Source: Monomorium pharaonis
Taxonomy: Eukaryota > Arthropoda > Insecta > Hymenoptera > Formicidae
Direction: 5' to 3'
NCBI RefSeq assembly: GCF_013373865.1
Contig: NC_050467.1
Location: 18,870,996 to 18,934,995 of the forward strand
Length of the DNA: 64,000 nt
Position numbers and translations under genes: made by a program. The notes beneath the pieces were generated by a model. That model was not told where the DNA came from. It was given only the letters and a program-made list of their open reading frames with translations, and made no database searches. Below, in pieces: positions 24,301-37,035 of the stretch. Positions within the stretch are counted from its first letter, which is position 1. Every line of letters starts with the position of its first letter.

Positions 24301-27300
24301 AATTTATTTATTACATTAATTGACGATTTCAGAGAGCAATAAAAGAGAAAGAAATTTGTAATAAATTTATGATTTTTATTTTTTTCTCACCCCTATACTT
24401 TACTTTTTCACCCTTACTTCTAATAAATAAATCTTTTTTTTTTTTTCAGATTTTTAGTTATATGTATGTTTTACTTATAATAGTAAAGCAAACTGACCCA
24501 TAAGCTAATGATAAAAAATTACAAAAAATGTTGAATCATTATCCGATCCTGAGAACGTTACAACGATCGAAAGATCGTGCGAATTCCGAGATATTTGGGT
24601 AAATGGAAATTATATTTCAGAAAGGGACATGACATTTGTTTCAACCATTTTCCATATCTCGGTCGAGGTCCTAAGATAATCCTGATTTACGGCGTAGGTC
24701 ACCCCATATAGGGCAGATAGCATAGCCAACTAGACTTCGCCATCTGGTCCGTCGTAGTAAGCTTACACAGGCGAATGGCCGAATACAAATCCGTCCGCGT
24801 CGTTAATCAAGTAACTGTATCGTACGCGCGTCATTGACCTGAAAAGGTGTCGCAAATTCAACAAAAAGCGAAGAGCAAACTGAACCTCTTTCCCTCGTCT
24901 CCATAAAAAACAATTTTTATTACATTTTATTACATCTCAAATATTAAAAAAATATAAATACAAAAGCTGTTTGCATCTTCCTTTTTTTTTTCGATAGAAA
25001 CAGGTATAAGTTTCATTTGTCGAGGAAACAACTTGTAGCCCACTTTTCACTTCGAGTGTTGAACACAAAAACCTTTGGGAATAAAACCTATCGTAGAAAT
25101 TCAAGAATAGTGTACCGAAAATGCAAACTGTCGAAGTTTCAACGACATTCTTACGTGTACGTATTTTCCGTACTTTATTCGTAACACGTAACTGAATTTT
25201 GTTAGTTTTATTCTCAATTCTCTATTATTAATCTTATTTTTACGTTAACTTTTTCTCTTACAAAAATACATTTTACATTTTGTATAATCAAAACCATGAA
25301 TTTGTAAACCAATTCACTTTTTAAACATTATATAAGTTAAATAATTTCATTCTAAAATGTCTTTCTCATCAAATCGTTTCGTCTATTACTCAGACTTATA
25401 ATTTATAAAAAAACAGCCCGATGCTGCATTAGCAGTAGATCAACGTATAAGAACTCGTTATCTTTACTTACGGGGCTAGACGTTTCACATTCCGCGGCAT
25501 CAATTGAAGAAATTGAATGAAATCACGGCGGAAGCGCTATTTTGCGGTTCACCAATTGGTGCAACTCGCACGAGCGGGGAAGTTCGAGAGCCGTCTGCGG
25601 CGTGGTCGCGCAAAGATGGGCACGGTTGGTACACAGAGCATACGACGGCTACGCATAGCCAGAGAGGTGAATTAGCGACGGACAATTAGGACACAGCTAA
25701 TTCGGCAGGCGGTAGGCAAACACACGCGCGAGATCGGTGCACATGCGAAGGCGGATCTACGTTTCGCGTTCCCATGGTCCGCATCCCAATCTCACACGTG
25801 TCCTCCGCCAACTGTAGCTGCGCGCAAACACGGCTCTCTCTCTCTTCTCTCGGCGAAGAGCGACGGCCATAATCGCGCGTTCTTGTATCTCGCGCGGTAT
25901 GCACGTCACGTAATTCTCAGCGCTGTCTCATTTCTTTCGCTCTACATTATGTACGCTACATCAATGTAACAGTGTATATTCTTTTTCGATGAGCAAGCCA
26001 TCACAGGAACGTGTGACTTTCTTCCATCCGCCGAAAATAGAGACGTTTTATTCCTCTCTCAGAAAATTCGTGAAGTAGCTTCAGCATAACACCGAATATT
26101 CTTTGTTAATAAGTTCTCAAATTTCGACTATTCTTATTAAATGTAATTCTGATGAGCGCACACGTCTTATTTTTTTGCGATAAATGTTTTTCGAATTCTG
26201 TATTTAATTCTATAAAAGACTTTTGCAATTCTATAAAGCCAATTTAACAAGTAATTTATTTTAAAAATGTGGATAAAACAGACGGCTTTAGGATTCCCTT
26301 AAAAAGTTGAATAATATGTAATAAACTATAAAATAATGTACACTTAATAAATTTTACAGCAAATTTTATAAAAATAGCTTATACGCTTCATTATAAGTTT
26401 TTGTTGTACTAAACAGACAGCTTGCTACTTCTGTTCCATAAAAATTCCCCAGCTCCTCTTTACGTATTTCCTATGACACATCTCAAGCATATACTCCAGG
26501 CATTAAGTGCGTTTGTAAGTTTTAAAAGTGAGCCTTATTTAGTACTCGGCCTTCTTGGGCTCGAATATCTTTTATATGTGTATAGAATACGGATGCACGT
26601 TTGCGCGTTGTGAATATGTACTTGTAATTTAAGAGAAAAATGTATGCTGAACAACAGGAAAATATTCCAGGGAAATTCACACAAAAATAAAGAAAGTTCT
26701 TCTGCCATTAAAATACCAATCCATTTCATAGTAACATTAACAGTAAAAATTTGAGTCTCATACAACGAACCTACAAAAATGTGTGAAGAGATGATGATAA
26801 CTATGATATATAATTAAAATAAAGAAATATGTAATTAACCGCTAGAGATAATAAAGATTCCAATTAATTAATTTGAAAAGTTAATTTGTATGTATGAGTG
26901 TGTGTGTCTTGATTCATTATTATATAACATATCGAAAATTGACGCGAATGTGATATAATTTATTACAGCAAAGCTTTTAAGAGAGATTATTATGTGATAC
27001 CGACAGTCAACGTGCAGAGCATTTTCAGATTAATCACGACATGAATAAACGTAGCCGAGTTTAGTGAATGGACCAATCAGCGGCTCGTTTCTGCACTACT
27101 TTGCCGATCCTCGCCTGCTCTCGTTAGCCAATTAAACAACAGTAATTATAGCCCCACTTGTCAGGAGACAACTCTCTCCACATGATTCATAACGGAAGCT
27201 GGTTTTTATTCTCGCATATGTAAAAGCAAGCTGCGCAACGACTGACAGAGAGCTCATCATTGATTAGAATAGTTGCTACAAAAATAGCGATTATCGATTA

Positions 27301-29040
27301 CACGGATTCTTTCGCGGATCTTTCACGCAATCGTTCGCAGAGATACGGAACAGAGAGGATGATGGATTTTCAATAGAGCCACGGACATTCAATTTCACGG
27401 AATACTCTGCACGTTTCGCCACTCTCGAAATCTATTTTCGCCGAAAATGGAACACAAATTTCACGCTATCTGTATATTCATCGATACAAGCGGCGTCGCT
27501 ACCGTTTCCTACCGTGAAAGCAATTTTTATATCGACGATGATGCTTGACTCTAGTCGCGTCAAATTTGTCATTTGTTTTTTTTTTTTTCGCTAGACTAAC
27601 CTCATTCGCATTCGGCGTCAATGTAAAGCAGCTTAATGGCATTTGCAAGGCTTAGTGACGATTTGGCTTCGCGGATCGAATATCCAGATCGTATGCTCGT
27701 ATTTGTTTGCGTTTTCTGAGACGATTTCGTCGCTTTTAACGGATTAATGTGCGCTGGAGCGGGAGGTGCACGAGTGAAAAATCGGTTTACCTCGGTCGCG
27801 CTAAGGTGTTGATTTCTAGCAGCATGGCACGGTATCTATTTTTTACAACAATCTGCGCATATATAATATATGCAAGATAATAATAGCGAGTTAAAACACT
27901 GTCAATATTTGGCCTGCATTTATGATATATTATTATCGACGGGACGCATGCATCTCTAAAAAGATCGATATTTGAAGTACTCATCGTATATTCTTCTCCT
28001 CTCTCTCTCAAAAGGAAACTCTCAACGTTGCATATTAAAATAATAAATTGGTCGTACTTTTAAAGATTCCTTAAGAAAAATGATAAAAAGAATAAAGTGC
28101 CATAAAATCAATTAATTCCGAAAGTATAACGGGTCATTGACCGCCGTCTCTACGGCCGCAATTACGGTCAGTTGCCGCATTCACCTGAAGCTAGCTCCTC
28201 CAATAATAGCTCATCTCTTTTTGGAGGGTATGTAATTTCACCCTCGAATGAATCCGCAACGCATAAAGGGGGTTCGCAGGAGGATCGAGAACGGACATAC
28301 TTTACGATTACGAGAGTCCTCTTGAAAACAGCAAACGTTTTGTCGTGCGGAGCCATGAAAGTCGCTCGCACGATTGAAACACCGTCGTACGGTAATTGCG
28401 CTCACGCAAAGATACCCCTCCGCCGACACTCAGAACTGCTTGCACAGCGACGCACATGATTAAGCGATCACTTGTACACCTTATACGCCATATCATTCGT
28501 TTTATCGGCTTTACGTGTCGTTGTGTATTCGCAAATAGATTTCTTCTGTCAGCACAACGCGCGATGTGCATATCGCAAAGTAAACATATTGAATAACTTT
28601 TTTGCAGACAGTGAAGACAGTGCATTAACCCTTTCGCAATGTTGCGAGGATTTGTATAGTACGTGTGTGTATTTGTACGTGTTAATTGATTCCGCGAAGA
28701 AGAAATTGCGATATTCTGAATATCAAAAGAATTTAATGCTGTAAGATTAACAGACTTCTATTGCGGTAGATTTGGTAATGTATTACACGTACATAATGCA
28801 ATAACATAAAATAAATTGCATGTTAAATAATTGTTAGAATACCAGTTAAGAAACTGCTTCATTTGCGGAATGTGCAAATCATTTCATATCATTATTTCAA
28901 AATCCGTTCGTGCAAATAAGATTCTCATAAAATGTACGACTCAAAACTTTGATACATGGTTCTAAATTAAATTAAAAATTCTAAAAATTTTTCAAAAAAG
29001 CAACGTGATAGAATCTTGAAAAACTAAATAACACGTTCAC
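18394..29040. other. Upstream of the recognised ADAM exons; no convincing gene
   Basis: CpG-rich patches at about 19350-19950, 20400-20700, 21250-21860, 22200-22990, 23500-24070, 24540-24860, 25490-25930, 27000-27770 and 28130-28600 alternate with AT-rich DNA. The patches are open on both strands, so open frames there mean little. Isolated splice-like sites occur, notably at 24620-24830 on both strands and a minus-strand donor at about 25467. The 5' exon or exons of the ADAM gene may be here or further right, but I could not identify one. Confidence 0.5.
21304..21327. repeat. (TC)n microsatellite
   Basis: Uninterrupted TC run, preceded by a 17-base T run near 21227-21243. Confidence 0.9.
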
Positions 29041-29061
29041 ATATATTTTATATAAAAGTTA

Positions 29062-29066
<5 letters not shown>

Positions 29067-29110
<44 letters not shown>
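29067..29110. repeat. (TA)22 microsatellite
   Basis: A 44-bp perfect TA repeat, 57 bp before the MITE at 29168. It is the first member of a 1.5-kb repeat cluster. Confidence 0.95.
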
Positions 29111-29113
<3 letters not shown>

Positions 29114-29167
29114 GTAAATCTGTAGACAGAAAGAACATAACTATTACAAAGATCCATTAACGTGATA

Positions 29168-29617
29168 CACTGATAGAAAAATATATAATATTTACGACTA
29201 TAATTGCATAGTAAAATAATTATAAGTTAGAAATGTTATTTTTATAGTAATTATTACTATAATATTGGTAATAATAACTTTAATTTATATTGTTGAATAA
29301 CTATAAAATATAGTTGAGGTGCCAGTGGACCATAAATTTATAGTTGGTTTAAATTATATTATAGTTCTCATAACCATAATATTAGTTTATGTAACTTATG
29401 ATATGGTTGCATAAATCAAAATTAAAATTTTTATACACTTTTATAAAAATTTTATACACTAGTTGTAGCATAAAATGATCATTATAAGCATTTACCATAA
29501 ATATATAGTTATTATTACCAATATTATGGTAATAATTACTATAAAAATTATATTTCTAACTATAGTTATTTTACTATGCAATTATAGTCGTAAATGTCAT
29601 ATATTTTTCTATCAGTG
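29168..29617. mobile_element. Tc1/mariner-type MITE, 450 bp, with about 112-bp inverted arms
   Basis: The left end is CACTGATAGAAAAATATA and the right end is its inverse, TATATTTTTCTATCAGTG. TA lies immediately outside each end (29166-29167 and 29618-29619). The left arm 29168-29279 and right arm 29507-29617 pair almost throughout, including CGACTATAATTGCATAGTAA and ACTATAATATTGGTAATAAT. The 227-bp AT-rich centre has no open frame of note, so the element is non-autonomous. Its ends share CACTG and the TA target with the 197-bp element at 1978, suggesting the same transposase source. Confidence 0.88.
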
Positions 29618-29675
29618 TACCAATATTTAAAACATTATCGCGGCAAATCGACGCCACGGGTCAGTTCTCATTGAG

Positions 29676-30134
29676 ACGTGTGTAAAGTTAGCATCTCAAA
29701 GTTTAGCATCTCATAAAAATACTGCAGAATTACTTGCATCCAGCATAGTTCTACAGTTCTTGATAGGTTTCAACAATAGTTCCGTTGAATTACCTATTTT
29801 AATTAAATTTTTATATAAATTTTTATAAAAATTTTTATTTAAAAAAATGAAATGCTAACTTCCAAAATCACATAATAGCATCTCACCGTATTTCGAATAT
29901 ACAACCACAGAGAAGACTAAATCTATAAAGTTAATCGTTTAAAGACGTCCTGTCAATAGTTCTGATGATTAAATTAATTGAAAAAAATTTTTTGTTACAA
30001 AACATACGTATATATGCGTATACGTCTGCGCATGTAGATTTGGTGTAACTGGCATCTCAGACAGACAAAATTAATTAATTTAAAAAATTTAGAAAGTATT
30101 TTTCAACAACTATCTTGATGGAAAACTTGTATTT
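29676..30134. mobile_element. Half copy of a foldback element (one arm plus centre)
   Basis: From ACGTGTGTAAAGTTAGCATC onward, this segment matches the reverse complement of the right half of the complete foldback element at 49115-49807. The match runs through TAGCATCTC motifs, GTATTTCGAATATAC, CACAGAGAAGACTAAA, AAAGACGTCC, then the centre to TCTTGATGGAAAACTTGTATT. The alignment is colinear with small indels, including an AT-rich expansion near 29810-29850. The second arm is absent. After 30134 the sequence changes to 163-bp tandem units instead. It starts 56 bp after the end of the MITE at 29168-29617. Confidence 0.82.
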
Positions 30135-30140
30135 ATAGGT

Positions 30141-30482
30141 CTAGACATGAGATGCTGGTCGAATATCGACAATTCTATTTATTTTAACGCAGTTCTCATA
30201 TAGTTCCGGACGCGTACAATAATTTTCTAAAAAGTTCCGGTAATATAAATAATTAAAACATTTTTAAACAATTATTTTGCCCGAAAAACTTAAATTTTGA
30301 GGACTAGACGTAAGATGCTGGTCGAATATCGACAGTTCTATTTATTTTAACGCAGTTCTCATATGGTTCCGGACGCGTACAATAATTTTCTAAAAAGTTC
30401 CGGTGATATAAATAATTAAAACATTTTTGAACAATTATTTTGCCCAAAAAATTTGAATTTTGAGGGCTAGACGTGAGATGCT
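30141..30482. repeat. 163-bp tandem repeat, two full units and the start of a third
   Basis: CTAGACxTxAGATGCTG begins at 30141, 30304 and 30467, exactly 163 bp apart. Units one and two are about 95% identical and share GTCGAATATCGACA, TTAACGCAGTTCTCATAT, GGACGCGTACAATAATTTTC and AAAGTTCCGG. The third unit stops after about 16 bp at GAGATGCTG, where the 10-bp minisatellite starts. The GAGATGC motif at the start of each unit also occurs repeatedly, in both orientations, in the adjoining foldback arm, so the array may be part of a longer version of that element. Confidence 0.88.
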
Positions 30483-30617
30483 GTCTCTCCCGATCTCTTC
30501 CCGTCTCTCCCGGTCTCTCCCCGTCTCTCCCCGTCTCTCCCGGTCTCTCCCGGTCTCTCCCGGTCTCTCCTCGTCTCTCCCCGTCTCTCCCGGTCTCTCC
30601 CGGTCTTTCCCCGTCTC
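30483..30617. repeat. 10-bp minisatellite, about 13.5 copies
   Basis: The unit is TCTCTCCCSG (S is C or G), with a few TCTCTTCCCG, TCTTTCCCCG and TCTCTCCTCG variants. Because 10 is not a multiple of 3, reading it gives a 10-residue pseudo-repeat (GETGRDRERP-like) on the minus strand; this is an artefact of the repeat and not a protein. The array begins exactly where the third 163-bp unit breaks off. Confidence 0.92.
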
Positions 30618-33600
30618 AATGCGTGTCGCTTTGAGAGAGTCGCCTTTCATGTAAACTGACTGTCCGTTCTAGAAATTCAGGGAAATTCGCTCGCCAACAC
30701 GCTGCACATTCGGAAGAATAGAGATTGCTCACTGAGAAATAGACGGCGCAATGCCGAAACGATATGCAACAAAGACGACGTTACATCTCTGAAAGCATCC
30801 CAGACGCTGCTATTCCAAACGCGACGAAAACCTCTGTGAATGTTGAAATGTCAGGTTATGTATGTTCGGTATTAACCCAACGGTGAATCTCTGATTTTTC
30901 TGATATGAAATATTTTCTACATTTTCCTCATGAAAAGTTCACATGTACGTTCGGCGCATTCTCAACTAATACGAATTGTAGGCAAATGTACGAGTTTGTC
31001 TTGAATTCAAAAAATAAATTTATCGGAATGTCTCGAATGTATCAAATTAGTTGGAGAGAAAGGAGGAAGAATAGTTCAAGTTCGTCATCCCAGTTGAGGT
31101 TAATTGCCGCGAATAGGTGTTAAGTGGTCCTTTCGTGTCTTAGATTACCGTCAGCGAAACCCGCTACTCCCCAGTTACTGTCTTCTTTCGCATGATATCA
31201 CTTGTCTTCTTTATTCGCGAGAACTGTCACGTAATATTATGCTCTCTATAGCATCCCCCTCCCCTCTCTTTTCTCTCTCTCTCAATAAATAATCTCAATA
31301 AAAGGATATTAGATAATCTATAAATCAATTAATGATTTATATTATGATAATGAGTATCTATAGATTCATAATATATGAATAGAATTAATAATATTCATGA
31401 TATAATATATTATTTATCAATGTACTATTAATAATTATTAATTTAAAATTATGTTACTGTGCAATATAATTGGAAATTATTAGTAGCATTGACAGAGAAA
31501 ATAAAATATATGTATATTTCATATTATTTAATTTTATTCTATAAAAAGTTTTATTCTAGAATTATCAACAATTGTATCCAGTTTGTCTTCTCACAAAGAT
31601 GTTGCGCTTTGGATGAGTAATAATTTTTCAATAAAAACCTGTTATATTTGACTTTAATCAATACACAGAACCGTAATTGCAGAATATTATCAAACAATTC
31701 TATTAGCGTCTAAAAGATCAAATAATGGCCATACTTTGATAATTATTATTAATAATTGGATTTATTTTGTTTCCCGTGGACAATGGTTACATCGATAAAA
31801 TAAGATTTCATCCTATAGAATTGTTTCATGACCAATGTTTTGAGCTGTCTTTGCTTCTATCTGCATTAACGTTTTATCTTTATCCATTCTCAGCTTTCCG
31901 CTGAAGAATTTTTCTTCGCAAACGAATAACTTGTTCTATATTTTTGCCAGTTTTTCTTCGGGGATTGCAGTAAGTCTTTTTAAGGTCGTACCCCACCCGA
32001 TTGCTTTTATATCTCCAACAAGTCTTCATTCATATACAGAGTGACCTAGAGACCTCGATCTCCATTTTAACGTTATTTTATTTCTGATTTCAAGCCAACT
32101 TAAAGGAAATTTTAAGAGAAAATGTTTAGACAATGTTTTAATATTTGACGTCAGATATTTCGATATGACATAAAATATAGTTTTGCTAAATTATTCTAAC
32201 TTTATATGATTTTGAACTAATAAATATAATATCTAAATTTATATCTGTCATTAAATCACAATATGTTATTTATTTAGGTATATCGTTTTATACATTTTAT
32301 TCTTTGCATTTTTTAAAATATCATTTTTTCCAACCAACATCTTTCTTGTAAAAGTTTAACCGTTTAGCATTAAAAGAAGAAGAGAATTGCGGCTTGACTG
32401 AATTGCAAAATTGTCCGAAGGGAAAAATTTTCAGCCAGCACACATCTACTATTCTCATGCCATTACCGTCGAGAGAATAGCGAAGAAGCAAACGCTCAAA
32501 TATTTATTTCGCCTTGACTTCATACGCCACCTGCGACTCTTTTGACCAAGAAATCTCATTCTGTTTCAAATAAATATTACGCGTCTTGCTTTGACATTTT
32601 ATTTTTTTGTTTGCAAGATGCATTACTTACAGGGCCTCAGGTATTTCTTTTTTTTTCCTTTCTTCTCTCTTTTATCCGCTTTTATTCATCCGAAATCCTA
32701 GAGAATACAAAATAATTGTACCTTACAATCAAGTGTAATTCAATGATTAACACTCGGCAAAAAATACATCGTTGATTGAAGAAAAAGATGGAGCATCTAT
32801 CTAATGGTTTAATTATCTTGAAAAACTTTCCGGATTTTTTGAGATTAGTATGATTTGACGTAACATAACTTCAAATTGTTCAAAATTTCTTAATTTTTAA
32901 TTAAAGATTTTATTGTATTCTATATTCCTTTAAATAATTTGCATTCGAAACAGTGCATTTAAAAATAAGTTAAACTGCTGCTGGAAAACATAAATATTTT
33001 AATTTTATTTCTTACTATTTAAGCCAACATTTCTTAATAAAGCGGGATTCATTGCATTAAAGAAAAACTAAAAACACATTTATTGACTATGAATTATAAG
33101 TACGGTATATTTACGTCGTTATACAACAATTTATTTTATTGCTCGTTTATAAATTTATTTTATGCGCATTCGAGAATCGATATGACTCAACGAAAGGATG
33201 ATCCGTAATAGAAATGTGCTTCGAATTGGAAACACTGCAGAATATTTCTGAAAATCCTTCGCTGCGACGATATTTCTGAAATCGTGCAACTCTTGATACT
33301 TTCTTATTTTGGAAATAACATGTGTTTTTCTCTTTCGCCTGCTACCGTTTCTCTCCGGCTTCTCTCTTCTATTAATTCCCGTTCCTGTCCACTGGTGCGC
33401 ATCAACGAATGCAGACTCGCTAATGAGACGAATGAAGTAATAAGAATTCCCCGCCGTCGCCCGGTCTCCGTCGAGACGTCCAATACGAACATCATAGCTC
33501 GCCATAATGCACACGGCAAAAAGTATATCTCACGACTGCACTCGCGATTTCAATTACTCGTCGCTTCGTCCATGCAATAAATTTAGCAGCACATGATACC

Positions 33601-34864
33601 ATTATAACTCATTCGGCAAATGATAAATATTAGAAGGCAAAAAGTTGGAAACAAAAATCCGTCTCTTCTCTCTTGCTATTTATTGTGCAGCTTTTTATTT
33701 TATTAATAATTATTCATCAATATTTTTTATACGCGCAGATCTATGTATAATTGTTACAATTACTAGGATTAATTATTTCATGGATAGCTACAGTATTTAT
33801 TTATTTGATGACATGAGTGCATAGAGGTTTGGTACATGTACTTCGACATGCATTATCTGCGAATTTGATTGCAGATTAGGACACAATTTCGACTAATATT
33901 GATATTTCATTCGATGCATAGCTAACTAAAATTGATTACGACAAAATTGATGGCCGGGGCCGACGAATCGTGTTTATTCTGTTAACTGGTTCTGCCCTGT
34001 ATACGGATAATGCCGTTGTTATCCATTACCCAGCGGCTTTTACATAATATAAATGCGGTAATCCTGACCACAAAACTGCGTTTACGCAAGAACGATGCAT
34101 TTATATCTGGTTCACCGATTACCACACTTAATAATGCGCAAATTGATCATTTGATTGCGAACACATCGCCTGTCATTGCGATTCTCGATTTTCAGTCTGT
34201 ATGCAATGAAACGAGTTCTCTCTTCATTATGTCGCAGGAAAAGAGTTTATCTCCTGATGACTATCTACTTTAAGACAGATAACGTCTATCATATCTATAT
34301 TTAATGTTAATGTGTCATTTCCGGTTTCTCGTCAAAGTTAAGTCGGTTAATATCGTCCAATATTAAAAATAAAAAATAAATTTGACAATTGATTGAACAA
34401 TTGAGCACTCTGTAGAGATTCAAAAAATGTTATAAAAATACATTTTAAAATAAATTAGAATAATGAGAGAAACATTATATTATGTAATTTAAAAAAACGT
34501 AAAAAGTTCAACAACGTTCATGCTAGTTAGTCTTAATAATAATTATATATTTTAGTTCGTATGTAACATTCAATTCAAATAATGATTTGTCAAGGATGTA
34601 TAAGAGTTATATTTAGCAGGGCATACGTAAATTCTGCCACACCTATTAGCCTGACCAAGAATTAAAAGGTGCATATAAACCGAGTATGAAGGTCAGTGGG
34701 CGCGATAAAAGCAAGTAAAATCATAGAGAGGTTCATGTTTCATTTTTCACACTTCCAAAGCTGAGGGGGGCGTATTTGAATATATGTACATGCAGCTGGA
34801 GGCACGCCTGAGCCGATGAGTTTTTAATTACATCGTAATTAGGAATGTAATTATATGACGCTTA

Positions 34865-34866
<2 letters not shown>
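30618..34866. other. No recognised gene; AT-rich with small CpG patches
   Basis: One open frame on the plus strand, about 30671-30840, follows a CCGTTCTAGAAATTCAG acceptor-like site and runs 52 codons to TGA (GNSLANTLHIRKNRDCSL near its start). It has no ATG and no known family. The patch at 33155-33580 is open on both strands. The rest is plain AT-rich DNA with dyad-rich TA stretches at 31310-31450. Confidence 0.4.

Positions 34867-34932
<66 letters not shown>
34867..34932. repeat. (AG)33 microsatellite
   Basis: A 66-bp perfect AG run, the longest uninterrupted dinucleotide repeat in the window and a good polymorphic marker candidate. Confidence 0.96.
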
Positions 34933-34936
<4 letters not shown>

Positions 34937-35308
34937 AGCGACAACGCCTTCGATGACGACAAGTAATTAAAGTTGAGAATACTGCACTATCGAAAATCGT
35001 TCAAATCGCATGCTAACATGGTAAAAATATTATATATTAGTGCACTTTTCAGATAATATATATATAATTATTATACTTTTATATAATGTGTAATTACTAT
35101 ATATTTTATGTTATATGTTAAGACAAAATTAAATTAAAATAAAATTGCTTTCGTTGCATATCGCGAGATGATATGAGGAATAACGTGTAATCACTCTCAA
35201 TATCTATGTATATATTCGATGCACAAATACAGGCAAAGGTAAATTTTCCGCAAAATTTTAATAAGAAAACCGTGACCCGATCGCAAGGCGAGGAATGCGA
35301 AAACAAAC

Positions 35309-35601
35309 ATGGCAGAAAACGTGGATAAGCAAGAAATTTCGCAGGGAGCAGCTCGGCGATTAGTTGCGAACGTAAAATCCATTTTGGAGTCAATCTCGCG
35401 TTGGCAAATGCATATACGTCGCTCCCGAGAAAATCCCTATCAAGAGTTCCGCGGGCGCCGAAGGCACGGTCGTGCGAAACTTTTCAATTACACGTTAATT
35501 GGAAACGAGATTACCGAGCGGTTAGTAAATCGCCGTGGCATCCGGGAAGACGAATCGCTGCATCTTCGACGGAATTCCGTTAACGATCGCGCGATGAAAA
35601 C
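35309..35601 (+). CDS. Candidate first coding exon, unknown protein
   Basis: The ATG at 35309 sits in a good start context (ACAAACATGG) with an in-frame stop upstream. 97 codons are open, ending in phase 2 at a strong donor, AAAACGTAAGCG. The product begins MAENVDKQEISQGAARRLV and is basic and arginine-rich (RRSRENPYQEF, RGRRRHGRAK). No signal peptide or membrane segment is seen. In phase-2 exons ending at GTAAG the genomic reading always hits TAA, so the frame ending at the donor is not extra evidence. The phase agrees with the exon candidate at 37036-37109, which would continue THR-DGKDICGAC. No family is recognised. It may be a lineage-specific gene or chance. Confidence 0.32.
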
Positions 35602-35964
35602 GTAAGCGAGGAAAGTTCCCCTTGTTCGGTAACTCATCAGACATCGACTCGACGTCGAACGATGGTTTTTCGATAACAGGGACCCGCCGATCCTTACAGA
35701 GGCGATATTGCCGATGGCGAACATTTTTATTCAGCTCTCATTTGAATCGTCGGACAATCATTTTCCCGAGGGATGCACGAGGCGATTTTATTATCCGTTC
35801 ACTAGCGACCACGCGATTCCAATAAAAAAAGAAAGTGTTGATGCGACTTTGTGCATTAGCGATTAATATTATTTCTTTTGCTGCGATAAGAGACCAAGGA
35901 AAAAAAGGAAATAAACAAAAGTGCAATGTAATATAAATTAAAATCTATAACTCTAGAATATGCG

Positions 35965-35982
35965 CGTGCGTGCGTGCGTGCG
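35965..35982. repeat. Short (TGCG)n repeat
   Basis: A GTGC/TGCG tetranucleotide run of 4.5 copies. Confidence 0.85.
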
Positions 35983-37035
35983 TTAAAGCTTAAATTATTA
36001 CATATACGAAAACAGTCGTATTTATAAAAAAAAAACAGCAATAATTTTAGAGAAAACAGCAAAATATGATTGGTTGCAAAAACTTTCTTCTTTAGAAAGA
36101 TATAAATAATACAATAAATAATTTACGTGTATTCGTTAAAACAGAATTCAGGTTAATTAAGACTAGATTGCACTAAATGCAATTCCAATTACAACACGAA
36201 AAACAGCTGCAAGAAATCCTTCTGTTTTAGAAAGATAAATATTACGATGAACAATTTACGGGGCAAAAGTAGTCCGTTTCTCTTCAACATTGTTGTTGAA
36301 AATATATTGGTTTACAAAACGGATATTTCAATTATGAGATTGTTCGCCGTTTAGACGGAATTTATTTGATGAAGTGACAAGGCTTGGCTGTCCTAGCTCC
36401 GTTTAATGTGCTCCGTTTATTTTGGGCGTTTCACTCTTGACCGCCCCTGCACCCCTTCGTAAACGCGGAATGCATCGTTAAATGCTTTGCGAATTTCGAC
36501 GAGAGCATGTGCAACGGACAAAGTTTCAAGTTTCATGCGCAAATTTGTGATTAAAATTTCTGGGAATAATTATTTCCAATTGACTTCGTCAATCATTCAC
36601 ATAGAGATACACTTTATTTTAAATTATTTGCTCAAGAATACATGTAATTATAATAGCAAATTACGTAAGATAATCATATATTATATAACCATCCCTAAAT
36701 GATATATTTAAAAGATCGATTAAAAAAAAATTTAGATAAAAAATAATCTGATGCCAGAAATACAAATCTTGAGCAAACTGTCCCAAATAAACACGAAAAT
36801 TATTCTGCGTCTACGACATAAAAATCTAAGCAAAAAATTTTATAACCCATCTCTCTCTCTCTTTCCCTCAATGTGTTTCTCATAAAAAAAATCAAGGTTT
36901 TTTTCTCTCGAGTTCTCAAATATTAACATATGATCGATACTGTTTCTAAATTGCCACAACGTCCTTGTTTAGGAATTCCTTGGAAATAATTGAGACCCGT
37001 GTCGACGATCAATTTCCGTGGTTCTCATCTTGCAG

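Noticed and set aside
25400..25930. Possible ADAM promoter and 5' exon (minus-strand donor CCCCGTAAGTAAAG near 25467)
   Set aside because: The donor is strong, but no coding frame ends in the phase needed by the 18302-18393 exon and no initiator or TATA is convincing.
30435..30650. Repetitive minus-strand protein of RPGETGRDRE-type units
   Set aside because: It is entirely produced by the 10-bp minisatellite; every third unit restores frame, so the repeat is nucleotide-driven.
33155..33514. 119-codon minus-strand frame
   Set aside because: It starts only at GTG, overlaps a 98-codon frame on the other strand, and has no splice context; within chance expectation for the window.
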